Assembly: GCA_022592435.1 (NCBI GenBank)
Contig: JABYQS010000139.1
Location: 38,307 to 102,306, forward strand
Reading direction: 5' to 3'
Length of the DNA stretch: 64,000 bases
DNA from: Cerioporus squamosus
Lineage: Eukaryota > Basidiomycota > Agaricomycetes > Polyporales > Polyporaceae
Shown here: positions 44,068 to 55,818 of the stretch, one piece after another
Layout: each line of letters starts with the position of its first letter
Numbering within the stretch: position 1 is the stretch's first letter
Notes under the pieces: model-generated
The model's input: the letters and a program-made list of their open reading frames with translations, nothing else
The model's database searches: none
Told to the model about the DNA's origin: nothing
Made by a program: the position numbers and the translations under genes

Positions 44068-45993
44068 AGAAAATGTAGAGCGCGATGAAAGCAGAAGGCG
44101 GGTGGGGTAGGCTGTGGGAGGTGCGAGGGATGGCGGGACGCGAGTTCGGGTGCACAAGTACTGTCGACAGCTGCCAGCCTCCCCGTCAGCCGCGCGACGT
44201 CATCCGCGAGATACTCGGTTGACCAGGGTTAACCCCGCTTGGCTGACAGAGAACCCTGTCAGCCCAAAATCGAGAGACCTAGATCACAGTCGGGCCCAGC
44301 ACGAAGGTGATTTGCAGCTATGCCGAGCTGTCGGACCCATCGTACCGCTAGCTGGGGCTCGCTCCAGAGGGAGCTTGTCGCACTGAAACGCAACTACGTC
44401 ACAGTAGTTAGTCTCGTCTGCGCGCGGGAGTGTGCCAGGCCAATCGCGCACGATGGCTCGCCTCATCCGAGCTGCTTATTCGGCCCCCTCAATCAGGGGA
44501 CGAACCCTCGGCCCAACGACGTGCTACGCGGGTATACCGTATGGCCAAGTAATGTGAGCAACTGAGGATACCCAGTACCTGTGAAGCTCGACGGCGAAAG
44601 TCGGGGTCGCGATGACGCGATGCAGTCGAGTTTGATACATTCAGAAAGATCATGTCGAATGATACATAGAGGCTTGCGCATACGGGTTATTGCCTGCGCA
44701 CCTTGGGTGCGGGGATCAAACCAAGCAAACCGAACGCGAGGGCATATAAGCCAGAGGCTGCACAGAAAGGTACGGGAATCAGTAACAACGACATGGGAAT
44801 ACACATCGCAACCTAAGGAGAGCAGAACACACCTGCTATTACACCTTCAGCGTAGCCCAAATTCGACCAGTGTCCTAGCGTATAGCCAAGCAGAGACCAC
44901 CCGGCAACTATTGACGCTGTCATAATCTAGACGACGAGTTATGGTAGAGGGTCACGAAACAGCTCGTACGAACGCACCGGAATGACTGTTGACAGGACGC
45001 CTGACTGCCGCCAGTGCTGGTACTGCACGACGGAAGGGATCAACGACGTGCGATATGACCGACAACATGAAGCTCACATTTGGCTGTCCGCCCTGCAACA
45101 ACGGAAGAACCAGCACGTACAGGAATAGGGAGACGGTGACGGCAGCGGAGAGTAATGACGTGCGTGCGGCGAACCTGGATAGTCGGGCTGTCTTCGTCTC
45201 ACCGCGCCAGTAGACCGCGACACGTTATACGCACCGACCCCAACCTTGCGCACCATCCTCCCCACTCAGTATCCGAAGCAGTATATTGTGGCTGTCGAAG
45301 TAGTACGTGAGGAGGCCGCCCGGAAGTACGAACTTGAGCTGCTTGAGGGTATGGCGGGAGATAGAGACGAGAGAAGACATGATGGCACCGTCCGCGCCCG
45401 CGTCGTGACAAGACTAGTGGATGATAGCGCAGTCAGGGAGCATGTGCAGATGGCGGAGGCGAGCCCTGGGCAGTCCGCAACGTCGAGCGCAACGCTTTCA
45501 AACCTCGAGCTCGCCACGATCGACGACGACACACGTCCACTTTCACATGTCTCTGTTACGCGCCGTGCCCTTCAATCAGACTTATCTTACTTATCTTACT
45601 TGCAATCAGACTTATCTTTACTTACCTGATAAGATAACCTCCGCTAAGTCCCCCTTGCGTCACAATTCACCCTGCGGCGCCCTCGGCACGGGCACATTCT
45701 CCTCCTCATCCTCCTCCACGACCTCTCCTCGGCCACATATTCTCCCGCAGAACATCTTAGTCGACGGTTATGCGCACAGCTGTCGCTCGGAGACGCTGAG
45801 GAGAATTGCTTGTATTTTGGACGTTGATCAAGGTGAGCATATGCGTGACCAAACCCGGTGTCCTGCCCCACTGCGCGGCTCTGCGCCGGAAGTAGTGGAA
45901 CTCGCAGGTTTGTGTGCCCGACGAGCATGTTCACACCCATCTCTCTTCCAGGTCGCATGCTATAGCCCCCTCATCGCGCTCCCTCTCGACCAT
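44068..45993. other. Gene-free stretch upstream of the Na+/Ca2+ exchanger
   Basis: About 1.9 kb with many short frames but no recognisable gene. A cluster of GATA motifs at 45573-45637 is listed separately. Confidence 0.5.
45573..45637. promoter_or_regulatory. Cluster of GATAAG motifs 0.4 kb upstream of the exchanger gene
   Basis: CTTATC occurs at 45581, 45590 and 45611; GATAAG at 45628 overlaps a further GATAA at 45633. Part of the cluster is a 17-bp direct repeat (CAATCAGACTTATCTTA at 45573 and 45603). Clustered GATA sites are the known targets of fungal GATA factors (nitrogen, iron and light control). Binding is not shown by the sequence alone. Confidence 0.45.
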
Positions 45994-48728
45994 CATGTGG
46001 TCCGGCACTCCCAAACTCGTCTTCGTGACCGTTCTGGTCCTGAACTGCATCCTCTGGTCCCAGAGCCGCTACGCACAGGTCGGCACACGATCGTCTCTCC
46101 TCGTACCAAGTCATGCCAAGCGGAGTCTCTCCGACGTCAGCGCGTTTGATCCGTTTCATACGTTGGCATCTGAGGTGCGTCTCTCACTTTGGATTGTAGA
46201 CGGGTCTGTACATCATATGGCTTTGGAGAGTCCTCGTCGCCTCCTTCGCGACGTTGATATACTCCCGCCACGTTCTGGAGCCAAAACGGGGCTCACCTTC
46301 CTCGCAACTCCTCGCTCACGAACCCTTGTAGGAATGCCATCCTCTCGCGGTGCCGTCCGATCAGCAATGTACCCATGTCAAAGAGGTGTGCGACATGGAC
46401 CGCACCTTCCTATCCATAGGATACCTCGAGTCCTACTTCTGCTCTGACATACCTGCCCGTCCGTTCCTCTTCATCGGCTACGCGCTCTGGCTCGTCTTCC
46501 TCTTCTCCACCCTCGGCATCTCTGCCTCCGACTTCTTCTGCCCCAATCTGGGCACCATCGCCCACCTGCTCGGGCTTGACGAGAATGTCGCTGGGGTCAC
46601 CTTCCTCGCATTTGGCAACGGCAGCCCGGACATGTTCGCCACCTTCTCTGCCATGCGGTCTAACTCTGGAGGCCTCGCGATTGGGGAGCTGCTTGGGGCC
46701 GCGGCCTTCATAACTTCGTGCGTCGTGGGCTCAATGTGCATTATAAAGCCATTCAAGGTCGTCCGCGGCCACTTTCTCCGAGACGTGGGCTTCTTCACCG
46801 TGGCTGTCGCGCTGCTGCTCGTTGTCCTCTGGGATAGCAAACTCGAGGCATGGGAAGCGGCAGCCATGATAGTCCTCTACGCGGTCTATGTCACGACGGT
46901 GGTGCTGGGCAGCTGGTGGAGAAAGAGGCAGGAGAAGCGGAGGAGGTACGAGGCACTGGTGCGCAGCGAGTATGCCGAGGAAGAGCCCTACCACGATGAA
47001 CCGTATGTCGACGAGCGTGAGTTTAGCCAGATTGACGTCCGCCCGTGCCACACGCACTGACATCATCACAGCCTCACCGACACCTCCGCCAGACCGTCTC
47101 GGGGTGCCGTCTCCATACGTGCGAACGCGCTCTATCTCTCATCCTGATCCTCCGCGGCTCGGCATCGAGACCGACCTGCCGCCACGCCCGCGCACGCGTT
47201 CCTCCTCGACGTCATTGTCACCAGTATCTTCTCCGCCCCTCAGTCACATGCCCTCCTTCTCCCTGGTGGGCGCCCTCGAGTTCAGACGCGTCGTGTCGTC
47301 ACTGCAACGCGACGCGGCAGCGTCTACGCTGTCTCACTTCGAAAGCCCACTGACGCCCTATTCGTACCGTCGAGGATCGCGACGCGGAACATCCTCGGCC
47401 TCGCGTTCGCCCTTGCGCACACCGAATCCCCATAACCTCGAGCGAGACCCCTGGGACGCAGCGCTTGGAGTCCCACTCAATGAGCGTTCGCCTCCGCGGA
47501 TCGTCGCGGAGCCCCTCCATGAGACGCCGCACGATGTAGGGGAGCTTACGCCGATCCCATCCATCGCACATACCCCGGCCTCACCCACCGCGCTGTCCGA
47601 GACTGACGCGGAGTCGCAGACGTTCGTGGCCGACACGCCTCGGGCGCGTGCGATGAGCGTGCTCGGACACGTCGGCCACATCCTCTTCCCCACGCTGCAT
47701 AACTTCGGGACGAAGTCGTTCTTGGGCAAGATCGCGGCCGTCCTCGCCGCGCCTGCGGTCATGGCGCTCACGGTGACGCTACCTGTCGTCGTTACGTCGT
47801 ACGAAGACCCGGGCGCCTCGGAAAAGAAGAAGCATTCACATTCCCCGGGGGCGAGCGAGAGCCGTTTGATTGACTTTGAGGAGGAGGGCGTGGAGCGCAC
47901 GCTCATTGCGGAGGAGGAGGTCGAGGAAGGGATGCATGACATGCAGTTCAACAAGTGGCTCATGGCCGTGCAATGCTGTCTGGGTCCCTTGTTTTGTGTT
48001 GCCGTTCTCCTCGGTGCGTTGTTCCAGGATCTGGGGTGTGTACTTGACATTGATCGGTGTGTATCGCAGATGGCATGAAGCACGAAGGCTGGCTGCTACT
48101 TGCTACTGGAGTCGCTGGCTTCACCGCAGGCATCCTTGTAGCGGTATTTGCGGACCGAGGACATTCGCCCGCTGCGCAGCTTACACGATGTGCCATGGGC
48201 TTCGTTGTCGCGGTGGTCTGGATCATGGCTATCGCTGACGAAGTCGTTAAAGTCCTGCAGGTACGTTCCTTCCGCCTTCTCTCACTCTTCACGTACGTCT
48301 AACCGCTCACTTTGCATGCTTTCCGCTAGACGTTCGGCTTCATCTTCGGCCTCTCGGACGCCATCATCGGAATCACCATCTTCGCCATCGGCAACTCGCT
48401 CGCGGACCTAGTCGCGAACATGTCCGTCGCGGTCTTCGCGCCCATTATGGGCTTCTCCGCGTGCTTCGGCGGGCCCATGCTCAACATCCTCCTCGGCGTC
48501 GGCATCTCGGGCTCGTACATCGTGCGCGAGACGGGCGTGCCGTACCCGCTGCACTTCTCCCCGAACCTCGTCATCACAGGCATGGGCCTGCTCGCGTTCC
48601 TGCTCGCGACCCTCGTCTTCGTCCCGCTGAACGGGTACTTCCTCCCCAGGAGCTGGGGAGTTGCGCTGATCGGCGCGTATACCTGCCTCATGGTTGCGAA
48701 CGTGATCGTGGAGGTTAAGACAGCATGA
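45994..48728 (+). CDS. Sodium/calcium exchanger of the NCLX/NCKX type
   Basis: A cation/Ca2+ exchanger in several exons with matching phases. The N-terminal hydrophobic stretch MWSGTPKLVFVTVLVLNCIL may be a signal anchor, followed by a Cys-containing lumenal loop (VCDMDRTFLSIGYLESYFCS). The first exchanger repeat holds FLAFGNGSPDMFATFSAM (alpha-1 signature, GNGSPD). A long Ser/Pro/Arg-rich cytosolic loop follows (about residues 250-530), then GWLLLATGVAGFTAGILVA and the alpha-2 repeat IGNSLADLVANMSVAVFAP with GFSACFGGPMLNILLGVGIS. It ends ...VIVEVKTA. The signature pair and large central loop fit fungal Golgi/vacuolar or mitochondrial NCLX-like exchangers that move Ca2+ against Na+ or H+. Organelle is not determinable from this sequence. 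Confidence 0.88.
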
Positions 48729-49477
48729 TCATTATGAGAGGGCGTCCGAGCCACTGTCCCTTTGTCCTTTGCATTCTGTCGCCCTGCTTTCGTTGGCTCT
48801 TGGCTCTAAGTATCTATTACCCACATCCGCATTTCTGAATGCTTTCATCTAGGTTAGTACGGACTTCGAAATGCAGTAATGATGTATACGAGTGTGCTTG
48901 CATGTGTACAAATGGTAGCGTAGAGGACGCGACCGGCCAGCTATGCCCTATTCCCAACCTCCCGGCTCGCTGGATTGGCCAGAGCATCCGAGCTGTCTGC
49001 CGTAATTGCGAGGTTCTGCGACGTCTGGCCATGCTTCTTCAGCGGTACGCTCTACCGTCGGCACGCAAGTGGTTGGCTCGGTTGTTAGGAGAGAACGATG
49101 CTTTGTTCCCTGGGGAAGTAGGTGGGCACGAAACCGGTCAGAGGGTCCAGAGGTAGTCCCACGAAGCGCAGGGAATCAAACGGGTGGAACGCGGCTCTTC
49201 CACAATCTATCCTCTTGCGCAGGCATACCCACGACCAGGGAAGGCCGTCACGGGGCGCCCTGCGGGTTCTAGTGCGGTTATGAATGGCCAATAGATTGCA
49301 TGCGAGTGCAGAGGTGAGGCCCACAGGGTATATAATGCTCGAGTGCAGCAGAGACCTTGAACCCACCCCTGGTCCTGGCCCCGTTCAACTTCACAGGGAA
49401 CCCACACCGCAGTGTCCTGCAGCAACTAACTAGCATTCCGAGTCTTCGCATACTCAGATCGAAGCTGCCAATACACC
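48729..49477. other. Intergenic upstream of hydrolase B
   Basis: No gene recognised. GGTATATAATGC at about 49327-49338 is a good TATA-type element roughly 140 bp upstream of the ATG at 49478. Confidence 0.5.
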
Positions 49478-50560
49478 ATGTCCTCTTCCTCCTCCGCGCG
49501 CGTCCGCACGCTCACGTCCCCTGACGGCACGAAGATCTGGGCCGAGTCCGCCGGGGACACGTCCAAGCCCGCCATCGTCTTCATCCACGGCCTGTCGTGC
49601 ACCGCGCTCGGGTGGGACGAGCAGTTCGCGGACGCGGGCCTGCGGGACAGCTTCCACCTCGTGCGATACGAGATGCGCGGGCACGGACGCAGCGGGAAGC
49701 CGCTGGAGGAGAAGGACTACGAGTCCCTGAAGATCGCACAAGACTTTCGGACCGTGTGCGAGGCGTTTGGGGTCGTGAAGCCGTTCGTGGCGGGCTGGTG
49801 AGTGTCGCGCCTTCAGTCAAGCGATGAACAGGACAGGATGTGCAGGAGGGGCTGACTCACAAATGTTGCGATTCACAGGAGTTTGGGAGGTACGTCGAGT
49901 GCCACTCGCTGCAGTCTTTGTGTGCCCTGAGTCTGACACAGATGCCCCCATGGCAGGCAGCATCGTGGTGGACGTGGTCACCGCATACGGGCCCGACTAC
50001 ATCTCGGGCGTGATCTACATCGGCGGATCCATCCTCGCGCTGCACTACCACCCTCCCTGCCGGCACCCGCTGATGACGGAGCTCTTCCCGGTCATCACCT
50101 CGCTCACCTCGGACGACCTGAGCGCAGGCGCGGAGGCGTTCGTCGACTCGTGCGTCAAGGCCCCCCTCACGTTCCCCGCGAAGCTGCTCTTCATGGGCGG
50201 GTTCATCATGCAGCCCCGCGCCGCGCGCTACTGGAGCCTCAAGCGCACCCAGGACCACACCGTGTGGGAGCGCACGGCCGGCCACCTCCCGGTTCTGGTC
50301 GTACAGGGCAAGGAAGACTTGCATTGTCTGTACGAGACCATGATCAGCATCGCGAAGCGGATCTATGACGACGTTGAAGTTCACTTGATGGATGGCGTTG
50401 GCCACTCCCCCCATTTCGAGAGCCCCATAGAGACGAATGGGATAATCTACGACTGGGTCAAGAGGAAGACGGAGGTGAGTGGAACCGCGTCAGCGTAGCA
50501 CGTAAAGCTTGATCATGTATACTAATTCACGAACTTCTCCAGAGGCGGGCGAGACTATAG
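49478..50560 (+). CDS. Alpha/beta hydrolase B, catalytic Ser on an 11-nt micro-exon
   Basis: Four exons in phase: 49478-49797, 49879-49889 (11 nt), 49957-50474 and 50543-50560; 288 residues. It starts MSSSSSARVRTLTSPDGTKI and has FIHGLSCTALGWDEQF (oxyanion HG) and RYEMRGHGRSGKPL. The micro-exon supplies most of the nucleophile elbow GWSLGGS. IYIGGSILALHYHPP, VVQGKEDLHCLYE (catalytic acid Asp) and GVGHSPHFESP (catalytic His) complete the triad. The last intron contains a TACTAAT-like branch site. It is the intact paralogue of the gene at 27753, sharing gene structure and near-identical motifs. Substrate unknown; the family includes many small esterases and lactonases. Confidence 0.88.
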
Positions 50561-51036
50561 AAGCTTGAAGGAAGCTCGGAAGTTTGCTGGTGAATATCTT
50601 GATACTCTTGCATATTTAGTCTGCTGTTCCTCGCCTAGAAGTGAGCAAGTGAAGGCAAGGCAAAAGAAGTTGACAAACTCACTGACTCTCACTGGCGGCC
50701 CTTGCTCGTTGTCGAAGTTGTCGGGCGAGCTCAGCGATGAGAATGCAAGAGACTCATTATTGAACTAATGTAACAACCGTGTACAAAGGCAGGCGAGTAC
50801 TTTTTGTACGGTATCAGAGTGGAAGACAAAACAGGGCGGATCTACAGTACGATAGGAGACGTGCGAGTACTAGTACATACATGCTATGAGGTTTGGATGA
50901 TGCTGAATCAAGGCGTCTGTTCTACAACAATTGGTGTCGTCAAAGACCGATACACGATACCACAACAGTCCTCCAAGACAGGATTCATCGGGATGGGGAT
51001 GTGCACTGCCGTGGCCCACAGGCAGCCGATAGCGCC
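50561..51036. other. Intergenic between convergent hydrolase B and phosphoketolase
   Basis: A 476-bp stretch between two 3' ends. No gene or repeat recognised. Confidence 0.5.
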
Positions 51037-53903
51037 TTAGTCGAACTTGGGGACGTCAAAGGTGTCCGCCGGGTCGGCGCCGTGCGCAAGGACGTAGTCC
51101 TTGCTCTTCTGCGCGAGGTGGAGGATGTGGCTGATCGTCTTGTGCGCGTCGATCTCGACCCGCGGGTTGATGAGCGCAGCGCTGCGGACAGCCTCCGCCG
51201 CGACGTCGTACCGACTGGTCTTGTTGAGGATCATCATCATGAAGGGCGACGTCGTCGTACCCTCCTCGCGATAGCCACCGATAGTCATCCGATCGACGTT
51301 CGGGCGACCAAAGAGCAATCCCTACATGTAAGGTAGACGGTCAGCAGTCCGTCGGGGTAATGGACATGGTTGATATAACGTACCTTGAGCTCGACAGGGT
51401 AGCCGTGGTAGTTGAAGATCACCGGCTTGTTCTTGGTGAAGAGCGACTCGAAGCCCTCGTCGCTCAGGGAATGCGGGTGCGTGCCGTAGGGGCCGAGAAT
51501 CATGAGGTCAGTGACGTTGACGACGCGGACCCGGAGCGCAGGAATCTCCTTGCGGAGAAGCGCAGCGGCGGCAATGACCTCGAAGTCATCTCAACACCAA
51601 TACCAACGAGGACGACATCCGGAGACATTCCCTCGTCGGTAGAAGCGAACTTCCAAACCGATGCGCCGGCGATGCAGTGCTATGATTGAGAGTGAGGGAC
51701 TATCCAGATTGTTGAGAGGTGACTATATGCGTACCTTGTCAGCCTCCTCCGGGCTCAACCACACGGGCGTTGGTTGCTTGCTGCCGACCATGAGGTTGAC
51801 ATAGTTCTTCGCACGGAGACAGTGCGCCATCGTGGAAAGGAAGCAATTGGCATCAGGCGGGAGGTAGACACGAGCAGACGTGGGCTTGAGGTTGAGGACC
51901 GCGCCGATGAATGACGGGTTCTGGTGCGAGAAACCGTTGTGCTCCCTTGTGACACATCGTATGTCAGAGGCTGTTGAAGTACAGCAAACGCGCATGTACT
52001 CACTGTCTTGTCCAGGTACTGGTCTCGACGTAGTTGAGCGAGCCCATAGGTTGACGCCAGGGCACCTCGTGGGCGGTCTTGACGAACTTAGCGTACTGGA
52101 CCATCATCGTGTGTACGATGCCGAGGAAGGCCTCGTAACTCGGGAATAGACCCGTCCTGCCGGTCAGGGTGTAGCCCTGGAGCATGCCTTGGCAGGTGTG
52201 CTCAGACAGGATCTCGATAACACGACCCCCGTTAGCACGAGAGGCGATATCCCACTGGAAGTTACGACCGCTGTGACGGAGAATTGCGTCGAGCTTGTTC
52301 GACACGAGCTCGTCAGGGGAGAAGATACGGAAAGATGATGGGTTCCTGGGGAGCGAGAGTCAGGGAAGCAAGTGGGGTGCAGAAGAGACTAAACATACTG
52401 TTGAGACACAGCATCGACAAGCTCGCCGGTGATCTTCATGCAGCTCTGCTCGGAGCCCTTCTCGACAGCGAACTCCTTCCAATCGGGAACATCGAGCGCC
52501 GTGTAAGCCTTGAAAGCCTCCTCGCGCATACCCAGGCGCTTGCTCTCCTCCTTAGGCACGAGGGACAGGATGGCGTCATTGGGTATACCGTCCTTGCCGA
52601 AGAGTTCAGCAGGGCCGTAGGAGCGGAGCCAGTCCAAGAGCATGGCGCGCTCGTTAGCGTCGGTTTTAGCTTCGGGAAGAGGGACCTGGTGGGCCTTGAA
52701 GGAGCCTTCGATGTACTCGCCGTGGAGCTCCTTGGGGCCTGACCAACCCTGTGCACAATAGATGAGCCTTGTGTATGCGCATCAGGAGACATGTAAAGAC
52801 AAACCTTTGGTGTACGGAGGATCAGGACAGGCCAGCGGGGCTTCACGATGGGGTGGCCACTGCGGGCAGCGGTCTGAATCTTCTTGATCTCGCCAAGGGC
52901 CCAGTCCATGCTGGCCGCGAGGTCTGCGTCGATGTGCTCAAGGTCCTCGACAATGCGGACCTGGTAGCCATAACCGGTGAAGAGGGCTGTCATCTCCTTG
53001 TCGTCCATGGTACCGTAGATGGTACGTTCGGAGATCTTGAAACCGTTGACATGAACGATCGGCAAGACGGCACCAGACTCGGCGGGATCGATGTACTTGT
53101 AGCCGTGCCAGGCACTAAGATTGTAGGTCAATATATGCTCAGCCAATCGATGTTAGACAAGTACTCACGTTGCAGTAGGGCCAGTCTCGGCCTCACCGTC
53201 ACCAACGACGCATACACAGACCAAGTCGGGCTTGTCCATGACGGCACCAAAGGACACAGCGAGCGCATAGCCGAGCTCACCACCTTCGTGGATGGATCCC
53301 GGAGTCTCGGCGTTGACGTGACTATATGCGGCAGAATCAGCGCAGGCTCACTGAGAACAAGCTGATGTGCGGACCTTGGGAAGCCACCGGGGGCGCTGAA
53401 GGCCTTCACGAGCTCGGTGAGACCTTCGCGGTCACGGGAATACTTGGGATAGAAGCTCCCTAGGGAGTTCTCGAGCCAGAGGCAGGAGAGGATGCCGGGG
53501 GCACCGTGTCCGGGGCCGACGACATAGAGGGCATCGATATTGTTCTTGCAGATGAGACGGTTGATGTGGGCGTAGACGAGGGAGAGGCCGGGGCAAGTTC
53601 CCCAGTGGCCGAGAAGTCGGGGCTTGATGTCATCGGGGGTGATCTCACGCTCGACGAGAGCGTTGTCCTTCAGGAAGATCATCGCTGCAGATATGCATTT
53701 AGCACAAGCTCAAGCTTTGAGAAGAGAAGAGACGCACCAGCAGCGATGTAGTCGGCCGCCCGCCTAAACTGCTTGAGTGCACTGAGCTCCTCCTTGGAGA
53801 GAACATTGGTGAGGTCGAGCTTGACACCGTACTCGAGGATGGAGTCCGGGAGCTGAGACGGATCCGGAGGGGGGTTGGGCTGATAGAGGAGCTGTCCAGG
53901 CAT
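51037..53903 (-). CDS. Xylulose-5-phosphate/fructose-6-phosphate phosphoketolase, with a one-base frame break
   Basis: Thiamine-diphosphate enzyme that splits xylulose-5-P or fructose-6-P with phosphate to acetyl phosphate plus an aldose phosphate. Exons begin [20 protein letters not shown] and [20 protein letters not shown], with [25 protein letters not shown], the TPP motif [20 protein letters not shown] and [20 protein letters not shown]. The middle domain has [13 protein letters not shown] and [18 protein letters not shown], and the C-terminal part has [36 protein letters not shown] and [20 protein letters not shown]. Between [11 protein letters not shown] and [20 protein letters not shown] the frame slips by one at about 51583 (a base seems missing near ACTTC). 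Without repair the last ~170 residues would be lost. The conserved sequence on both sides suggests a sequencing indel or a very young mutation. TATA box listed separately. Confidence 0.93.
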
Positions 53904-55818
53904 TCTGGATGAGGGGCGGGGGTTAGGTAGCTGGTAAAGCTGGGTAGAGAAGGGTGAACGGGGGATGGGAAAGCGAAGACTGGGCCATATTTATAGTCTG
54001 GAGAATGCGCGGAGGTGAGTAGCACAAGCCGGACACGCCGACTCCGAGAAGAGGCTCAGGACACGGATGCGTCACTCGTCCGTCCGAGTCGCGCCCGCCA
54101 TCCGGTCTGGCTAGACACGTCCCGTCACGCACCCTCAAGCAGCCTGGCCAATGAGCGGCTCCATGCAGGGCGCGTGCAGTCACGCGTGACTGTGCCTCCT
54201 ATGGACCGGACGAGACGCGTCTTGGACGCGTCTCGCTGTCCAGGCCGTCCAAAGGCAATCTCATGCCTCCCTCTCACCCCCGTCCTGCGCGGTCTCGCGT
54301 TCTACTCTCCCAATGGCCCATCAAAATGTCTCCCCTGCTGGCCTCGGCCCTCTCTTCGCTGCCGCTGCGCTCCAATATCGAATACTGAGTACAGCATACG
54401 ACTCGTCCAGGCCCGTACAAGTGCCACAAGTCTCCGAGTCTGCTGATATCGTTGCGTTTCTGCGAAGGTACCCAACGTTGCTTCGCAACATGTTGATTGG
54501 CTGTCTGTCAGCATTGCAGGTGGCCTCAGGTGGCACTCTGTGCGGTCCTTATCGTCATTTCTGCAGGTACCAAGCGACCCCCTTTCTCGCCAGCTCCAGT
54601 ACGCCGTCTGGCCGTCGGCCATGAGGTCCGTTGACTCCGGTCAGTGCTCGCCTTGACTAAATCAGCTTACCGCGTCTCGATGTTCCTGAGCCCTCTGGCT
54701 TCCCCGGCAATACTGTCTTCAGCAGTATGATCATGGTGTCAGCGTGCATGCCGCTCCGATGGCCTCGAAAGAGTCTATTCTCGCAAGAGCAAAATAGAAT
54801 CAAACCCGGCCATGACTGGACACCGTGAGAGGCTGAGGGTGAAAGAACGGGCTAGGAAGTAAGAAGAGTGCTTCCGTACATACGGCGGGATGCTTAGCTT
54901 CCTGAAGTTGGGTTTTCTTCTCTTCGCGACGTTCTAACGAGTACCTCAATCTCGAGCTCTGCGAACCTTGACGGATTCTCGAGTGCCTGATCAGCGCATC
55001 CTTACACGGCTACCGCCAAGCCCGTCGCTCGAGCGCGACCGGGCACAGATGGTGCGTTGTGTAGTTCTGCCGTCCCACACCGCACCGTACCTGTGTGCGG
55101 ACGTTATCCCAGAGGAGTTTGCGAGGCCCCACTGAGGCCTGCAGCTGCCAGCAGCCCTTCACATGACGACCAGAGTCGATATTTCTAACTCCCGCCACCA
55201 TGAACAATCCTCGGCGTGAGGGCATGCCGTGCGAGACGGATATTCGGTATTGTACCTCCAGCTGCGTGACCGACCGCGTCATCGTCTGGCATGGGATGGT
55301 CACACTCGTCCAACGTGCCAGACGCCCCATTTGAGAGTTGCCATAAGGCAAGGCACTCTGTTTCACCTGCCAGTAACCACTTGCGCCATTAGACCGCCTC
55401 TACGCCTCGCCAGGAAGCAGTACAGACAACAATCCAGGCCACTCGGTGAGTCTACCTCGTCTAGAACGCTGTCGGTGCGTCGCGTACGGGCTAGACACGC
55501 CGTACAGTATCTCCGCGCAGCACGGACAGACGCGCCCACTGGTACTGTCATCACCCTACTGCCGTCCGTTTGTCTCGACCTCCCTAGCACCGACGAGCAT
55601 CCTGCCGTGCAGCGTGTGCAACACCGCCGCATCCGAGAGCTAACGGCGATATGTATCTCCAGCCCGGACCATCTTCCTGCGATCCTATTATCCGCGTACC
55701 TTCAAGACTCTGAAAGTGCCTCCGGGGGCGAAACGTGCACCCATCTGCCTGCTACCACCCGCACCGCACCACACACTCTCCAGCAAGTGCAGCGTCGCAC
55801 GCCCGTACTTCTGACGCA
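53904..55818. other. Shared 5' region of the divergent phosphoketolase and acetate kinase genes
   Basis: About 1.9 kb separates the two outward-facing genes of one pathway. Many short frames but no recognised gene. Contains the phosphoketolase TATA box. Confidence 0.5.
53988..53995 (-). promoter_or_regulatory. TATA box of the phosphoketolase gene
   Basis: On the minus strand TATAAATA lies 85 bp upstream of the ATG at 53903, a typical distance for a fungal promoter with a short leader. Confidence 0.55.
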
